Positions 58,700 through 64,000 of a DNA stretch of 64,000 bases are shown here, in pieces. Source of the stretch: Terebella lapidaria (taxonomy: Eukaryota; Annelida; Polychaeta; Terebellida; Terebellidae); NCBI GenBank assembly GCA_949152475.1, contig OX424560.1, positions 19,903,106-19,967,105 of the forward strand. The letters are read 5' to 3'. Both the position numbers and the translations under genes were made by a program. How positions within the stretch are numbered: the first letter of the stretch is position 1; each line of letters begins with the position of its first letter. The notes below the pieces were generated by a model. That model was not told where the DNA came from. It saw only the letters and a list, made by a program, of their open reading frames with translations, and ran no database searches.

Positions 58700-59780
58700 C
58701 GGTTCAACTTGATATTAATTTTCAACTATTTTGGCATTTTTCTTTGGCCAATTCCGGATCGTACGGTGTACGACCGATGGTCGAACGAGGAAAACTCTCC
58801 ATTATCACCCGATGTCGAAGAATGGGGCTGGGTTGTAGGGGGGGGGGGGGGGGGGGGTGTTGTGGGGGGTGCGGGTGGATGTTATGATTTTGGTTATATT
58901 TTGTCAGCGACTTTTCAAATGTCTGCGCTCATGACTCGAAGACAAATGGTCCGATCAATATGAAATTCATAACACTGAAGCGTTATGGTAGTGGCTCGAT
59001 CCCCTTCAAATTTTGTCAAAATCGAATAAAACGGTTGCCATGGCAAAAAATGAACATCACCTAATTGGTTATAATCCAGGTTCTATTCAATATTAAATTC
59101 TCCGACTATTTTTGTATTTTTCTTTGGCCAATTCCCAACCGTATCGTGTATGGCCGATGGTCGTACCACGAAAACACTCCATTATCGCCCGATATCGCAA
59201 AATTGGAGGTCACGATTTCGGTTATATTTTGCCAGCGACTCTTTAGTGCAAATTTCTGCACTTATAACTCGAAGAAAACCAGCCAATCAATCTGAAATAT
59301 ATAGTCAATATTATCTTTTCCAACTATTTTGTATTTTTCATTGGCCGATTCCCGATCATATGGTGTACGACCGATCGTCTTACGACTAAAAGTCCTTATT
59401 ATCGCCCAAAGTCGAAAATTTAGGGGTCACGATTTTACGACTTATGGGTGTTGCAAAACCAGTTTTCAATTTAAAAAAAACCGTGTTAGGTCAGGAGATG
59501 TGTCTTGATATAAAAAACAATGTTGTTCGCTGTTAATTCTGTATTTTCCTATGTCAATTCTTCATCATTTGCTTTCAGGTCGTGGTTGAGAATATGGTGA
59601 AGATAGAAAACTCACAAGAACTAATTTTAATAATGATCATTTCTCACCATGATTTTTGTATTTTTTGTGGCCAACCCCCGACCATTTTATACATGTTTAT
59701 AACCAGTGGTCGCACGACCGAAATTCCTGATTATCGGCCAGGTCGAGTATGTAAGGGTCTCTATCTTCAACTCCAGTAAC
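58700..59780 (+). repeat. Degenerate tandem array around TTTGGCCAATTCC...CGACCGATGGTCG
   Basis: Four diverged units start near 58745, 59126, 59341 and 59666. Each has a TTTTTCTTTGGCCAATTCC-like start, a GTGTACGACCGATGGTCG-like palindromic core, CATTATCGCCCGAT-like sequence and a TTTTGCCAGCGACT-like end. A G homopolymer of about 18 bases interrupts the first. No gene is seen. Confidence 0.65.
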
Positions 59781-59869
59781 TGAATCTGAAGAGGCGAGGG
59801 TCTGCAATCTCTGATTGTCTCGTTTCATTATGAAACATCCAGCTTTCAAAGTTCAACATTGGTAACGCA

Positions 59870-60070
59870 CAAGGTATGATCAATTGGGATCATAGAAATG
59901 TGAATGATGAAGAAAGAATGATCAAGGATGAATGAAGAAATGTATAAACGTGCATGAATGACCAATGATGAATGTAAAACTGCGAAAAATGGATGAACAA
60001 TGATTAATGGTAACTAAATAAACATGTAAACGTTCCGAAGAATGATGGATGAAGAAGATCAATAATGCAT
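59870..60070. repeat. Low-complexity ATGAA/GATGAAT-rich stretch
   Basis: Imperfect repeats of GATGAATGA-type words over about 200 bp. No structure beyond simple-sequence enrichment. Confidence 0.6.
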
Positions 60071-60079
60071 GTTGAATTA

Positions 60080-60960
60080 TGAGCCTAAAAACTCTCCATA
60101 TCTCAGGAACTAGACCGAGCCATTGTGGACTGTGGAGCAACATCCGTGGGATTTGCTGTCAGCACAGGAGATACGACGTATTCTCAGATACACTTTTTAA
60201 TTACCGAACCACCACAGATTTGGACACATGCAATAGGCAACTATGTCTTTTGACCCAAACACTCAATAGATAATAAAACATAAAGGGGACAGAATGGCCA
60301 CAGTACGGCCAAGCAATGTGTGTCAGTAGTCCTGAGCAAAGTGATGAAATGTGACATTTGAAATACCACATGAATATCATTTCGGAAACCGTGGCTGTGG
60401 CCGAAAAAACAAGATATCTTGAAGAACATAATCACGAAAATTCACCAATCGAGAAGCCATGTCAGGTCTCTGAACACAAATTTCATCGGAAGTGCAGCGG
60501 AGCTGTCAAATAGTACGGAAGGTAAGGTCAAAACCACGTTATCAGCAAACCTATTCCGAACCCACGCGGGCTATGCTAAAGCGAACTAGTGTCCAGGTTC
60601 GGATTCATCGCTTTATTGCTATAACAATGTATCTGCAGTCAGTAGAAGGGAGTTGTCACCGAATGTGCCTCTGCGCGGCTTGACCACCTAGAACCAGCAA
60701 CCCTTACGATGCACTGATGCACGGACTGGTCTGCATGTGTACTCGATGCAAGAAGGAGTTCTTCGATATCCCTCAAGGTGGCATGTGACACTGTGAGAAG
60801 AAACAACCCAACATGTACTACACCATCCTTTGCAATTCAGGTGTTTCCAAACTTCCTTTGAAAACCTTATTTGTTTTATTCTGAAGTGTTCTGTCTTAGG
60901 TTTATTATTGCCATCATCAAAATATGGTTATTTTACTGGTAATAGGTTGATAGGTTTTAA
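60080..60960. other. Interval with one unit-C landmark and no firm gene
   Basis: CTCAGGAACTAGACCGAGCCA at 60097 matches 37322 and 49494 of units A and B. A short plus-strand peptide with HGLVCMCTRCKKEFFDIPQG near 60718-60770 has a C-x-C-x2-C look but no supporting frame or splice sites. I call no gene here. Confidence 0.35.
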
Positions 60961-61149
60961 TCATTTATTATAGCGCATTCATGCATATAGTACAAATAAC
61001 AGTAAACAATAATGAGGCATTTACAGCCACACAGGGCTTATTAATCAAAACAAATGGAACTCATGTACTTACAAAAATCAACAATGAAAACGCAGATAAC
61101 TCAACAAAGCATTGGACGGATATAAACTCATTCATATACAGCATTTCGA

Positions 61150-61995
61150 CGACTCTCATAAGCTGAATATAAATACTTTGCTACATAGTTGTGACAATGT
61201 TGCAACAATAGAGTAAACGTTTTTTTGATTATCATATAATGCAATACATGATACTATATTTGTTGCCTGCTTGTATAAAGTTAATCGATAGGAGTTATAA
61301 AATGGGCATGTAATTAAGAAGTGGAATTCATCTTCAATTTCATTAGAGTTACACAGCTTACAAATTCTTCCATTCAATGGAGTATTACAAAAACGACCAG
61401 TTTCTATATTCAATGGTAATATACCTAAACGGAATTGAGCTGGAGTAGAGAGCAAATGTTTACTCATGTGATGCACAATGTAATCTTCAGGTACATTTTC
61501 ATTTTTAACTTTAACATGGGTACAGGTACGTAATTTTGTTTTTTGTATTATATCGCTTTTTCATCGATTTCTATTCATTTCCACAATTTTATTTTTACAA
61601 CTATTAAAATCACATATTTGTTTTCTTTCAAAAACATCACCATACCCATTTTTATAAAGATATTTTTGAGATCAGTACACCAAGTTTTGTTAACATTGGA
61701 AATTCTAAAATCATATTCAAAATTTTTTGTACAATTTTGTTTGTAATAGTTGACAATAATCTATTCCAAAAGCGAAATATCGTCTATATCAAGGAGTGAT
61801 CCACCCTGCTTCACCTAACATTCCCGCTACAGGCGCAAATCTGTGAACTCTTAAATAATATCTAAAAGCCCTAGTTTGTATATTATTGTTAAATACAAAT
61901 TATTTATAACCCCATATTTCAGTACCATAATCTTCTACAGGGACTACCGCTGCGTTATACATTTTTACAAAAGTTTGAAAGCCTATATTGATATG
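61150..61995 (-). mobile_element. 5'-truncated LINE, C-terminal ORF2 remnant
   Basis: Reading the minus strand from 61995, the frame gives FQTFVKMYNAAVVPVEDYGT, then EIWGYK followed by an in-frame stop, then IQTRAFRYYLRVHRFAPVAG and MLGEAGW. After a frame change it continues into HMSKHLLSTPAQFRLGILPL, NIETGRF, CKLCNSNEIEDEFHFLITCP and FYNSYR, ending in a stop near 61156. This is the thumb and C-terminal zinc-knuckle region of a non-LTR retrotransposon ORF2. At least one stop and one frameshift mark it as a dead copy. It differs from the LINE fragment at 21192-22078. The clade is not assigned. Confidence 0.85.
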
Positions 61996-61999
61996 AAAT

Positions 62000-62985
62000 C
62001 AAAGATATCACGATAATGGGTCATCTTGACTTGACAAATAAATGTTCGTAACAACTTTGGTGCACATGAAGAATGTTTGCACTGTGCATGAGTAATATGT
62101 TTTACTTGTGAGACTGAAGAATTTTCCGAGTGTTTTCATAACTTAGACAAACAATGTATGTTTGCACTGCACTCAAGAAATGTTTATTAATTACATGTAT
62201 TGAATGAGCTTGTTGAGTTTCGTGGTGGTCTTTCGTACCTTGTCATTCGGCAATTCGTGCGACCATTAAATGTTTCTATTGTTTTAAATGTATCCTAAAT
62301 TTACTTTGTTCACATAGTTTTATCATGCTTGCTTTCGTTGGTCATTCTGGTATATTTACGTCCTCTAATGGTGGAGAGGCCCATGAACATATTATGTTTG
62401 TGTGAAACTATCACATCCAAAGGATAAGTTACGTTCATGGACATAGTTGCCAGAATGTGGATGTATTAAAAATTTCGTCACAAGTTGAGAACTATCCAGA
62501 TACAAATATATGATTTCTTGACACTTTTTCTCTCATTTGACCTAATGACTATCAAAAAAGTTTCATTTGAAAGATGTACAAGCATTTCTTAGGACTTTGG
62601 GAACGTGTCTTTCCTGGGAGCATATATTGATGTGCCATTGAATAAACATTGCATCATGACAATTCATGCCAATTATTATAGAACAAGTTGTGTAACTAAA
62701 ACCAACCAACCATCCTTGATTGATAAATGTGTTGGGCTAACGACAACAAAATATCATTCAGGTGACCCATGTTCACTGCATACTAATTGCGTCAACATTG
62801 GTACACATACAAAACTGATCCCTTGAAATGTGCTTACATAACAAGATGTGAGCACAGATGTGATTACAAATGCGTATCTAAAATAAATCTGAAAGACATA
62901 TTTTGTAGGGATATTACAACATATGTTGTAATGATATTATCCAAACCGGGGCGTGACATTAGACAATATACATGTAGATACACAT
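62000..62985. other. AT-rich interval with no recognised feature
   Basis: No gene, RNA gene or clear repeat copy was found. Short frames at 62605-62826 and 62787-63146 have no recognisable domain. Confidence 0.45.
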
Positions 62986-62989
62986 ATCT

Positions 62990-63480
62990 GAAACCAGGTT
63001 GGAAACAGTGGTGGTATTTGTGGATCTCGCGTGCAAAATCGTTTCATATCAGAACAGCAGAACAATCAGTAATTAAGCACAAGCAACATATGGCTTCCCC
63101 TGGTATTTACCTCTACATCGGTAAAATGTCCTTTTTCTTCTTCTGAGATATCAATCACATTCAATAGAAATAACTATACGTGGGTAAGGGCATAATAAAC
63201 ACGTGATATTCATCTGATGTTCCGATAACTGATTGTGTATGTGAGGTAACGACCTGATAGTATCCAGTTAGCGATGCTGTATGTATTGCGCACTAATGTA
63301 TTAGCGAGATCAAGTTGTACATTACGAGCAATTGATGTAACATTCATGCAGCCATATATATTCTTTATATATGTTTTTGTTTTAAATCTAGGTTTCCATT
63401 GATGTCATTAAAAATCTGTTCTTTTGGTGGTAATAGTGAATATTTTATTATGGGTAAACGTTTTCTGAAATTACGGCCGC
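62990..63480 (+). repeat. Unit C, second piece (includes block U)
   Basis: Collinear with 39195-39700 in unit A and 51300-51780 in unit B. Shared landmarks are CTGAAACCAGGTTGGAAAC, GAACAGCAGAACAATCAGTA, CATCGGTAAAATG, GTATCCAGTTAGCGATGCTG and TTATGGGTAAACG. It is more diverged than A and B are from each other. Confidence 0.65.
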
Positions 63481-64000
63481 TTTGGCGCTTAACTATCGAC
63501 ACATTCAATGGGAATTCATATATTGCAGTTTGAGTCCAACGAGAAGTATATTGCAGTTTGAATCAAATGCACAATCCAATGAGAAGTTATATATGGCGTT
63601 TTTACAGGTGACCTTGAATTTGACCTTGAATGACTTGAAAAGTCAAAACGGTACTTTCGGTGAAAAAGTTTCTCCGTTGACCTTCCTAGCCCTTGGCCTA
63701 ATTTAAATGATTTGATCATCAAAACAGAAAAGTGTACACTGCATAGAAATATAACTTTTCACACTAAATATCTACCAAACTCCTCATTGAATATGAACAG
63801 TTTGTGAGCTGCATAGAAGGTAAATTCCGCGAAATAACTTTCACTGAAGGATAGACTAGTATGGCTTTGTGAATATTGAATTATAAGTGACATAATGTGA
63901 CCTTAAATGTACTCATTCGTGATTCCTCATTTGTACATTACACTGAATCATCACAAGTATTTAAATTTCCTCATAAAATCATATCTGGCATTGTCACACG
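63481..64000. other. Right edge: satellite-like TGACCTTGA sequence, otherwise nothing
   Basis: Two near copies of ATATTGCAGTTTGA..CAATGAGAAGT lie at about 63520-63590. GGTGACCTTGAATTTGACCTTGA at 63607 resembles 57345-57370. No gene is seen. Confidence 0.4.

Noticed and set aside
60718-60770. Zinc-finger-like CMCTRCKKEFF peptide
   Set aside because: Very short, not in a sustained frame and without splice sites.

Overview
The window is eukaryotic, intron/intergenic-type DNA that is AT-rich and dense in repeats. It most resembles the genome of a marine invertebrate. The mix of Ty3/Gypsy, DIRS-like and non-LTR elements, TTAA- and TA-flanked miniature DNA transposons and a TGACCTTGA-rich satellite makes a mollusc or other lophotrochozoan my best guess, at low confidence. 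I found no complete host protein gene, no tRNA, rRNA or CRISPR array, and nothing prokaryotic. The only long open reading frames lie in one retroelement.

Layout. The first 290 bases are the edge of a DIRS-like retroelement. From 300 to about 20,300 the DNA is a mosaic of a few repeat blocks, here called P, Q, R, S, T and V, present in direct and inverted copies. Together they form a very large imperfect palindrome (about 6,590-11,100), carry a 898-bp pogo-like miniature transposon with an exact TA target duplication (7,859-8,756), and include a small tandem duplication (15,130-18,010 against 18,018-20,280). From about 17,100 to 54,200 lies a large tandem duplication. Unit A (about 17,106-41,160) and unit B (41,164-about 54,200) align over most of their length at roughly 90% identity by eye. 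A third, more broken copy (unit C) can be followed in pieces at 57,540-58,300 and 62,990-63,480.

Inside unit A sits a GC-rich Ty3/Gypsy LTR element on the minus strand, 24,165-35,276. It has 736-bp LTRs, a 5-bp target duplication, gag, protease and integrase regions and two further open frames beyond integrase. One of these carries two zinc-finger-like motifs and a coiled coil. Unit B keeps the empty site, so the element arrived after the duplication. Unit B carries its own insertions: a 1.1-kb TIR element, a 126-bp hairpin element, a 551-bp TTAA-flanked element whose empty site is preserved in unit A, and a block of GC-rich tandem repeats.

From 54,110 to 57,260 a satellite with a period of about 128-138 bp carries repeated TCAAGGTCA and TGACCTnTGACCT motifs and is split by a 1.73-kb TTAA-flanked TIR element. 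The right end holds a degenerate tandem array (58,700-59,780), low-complexity DNA, a 5'-truncated LINE (about 61,150-61,995) and more of unit C.

Possible host coding material is limited to weak exon candidates shared by units A and B. The paralogous units are useful because several insertions can be polarised against an empty site inside this same window.
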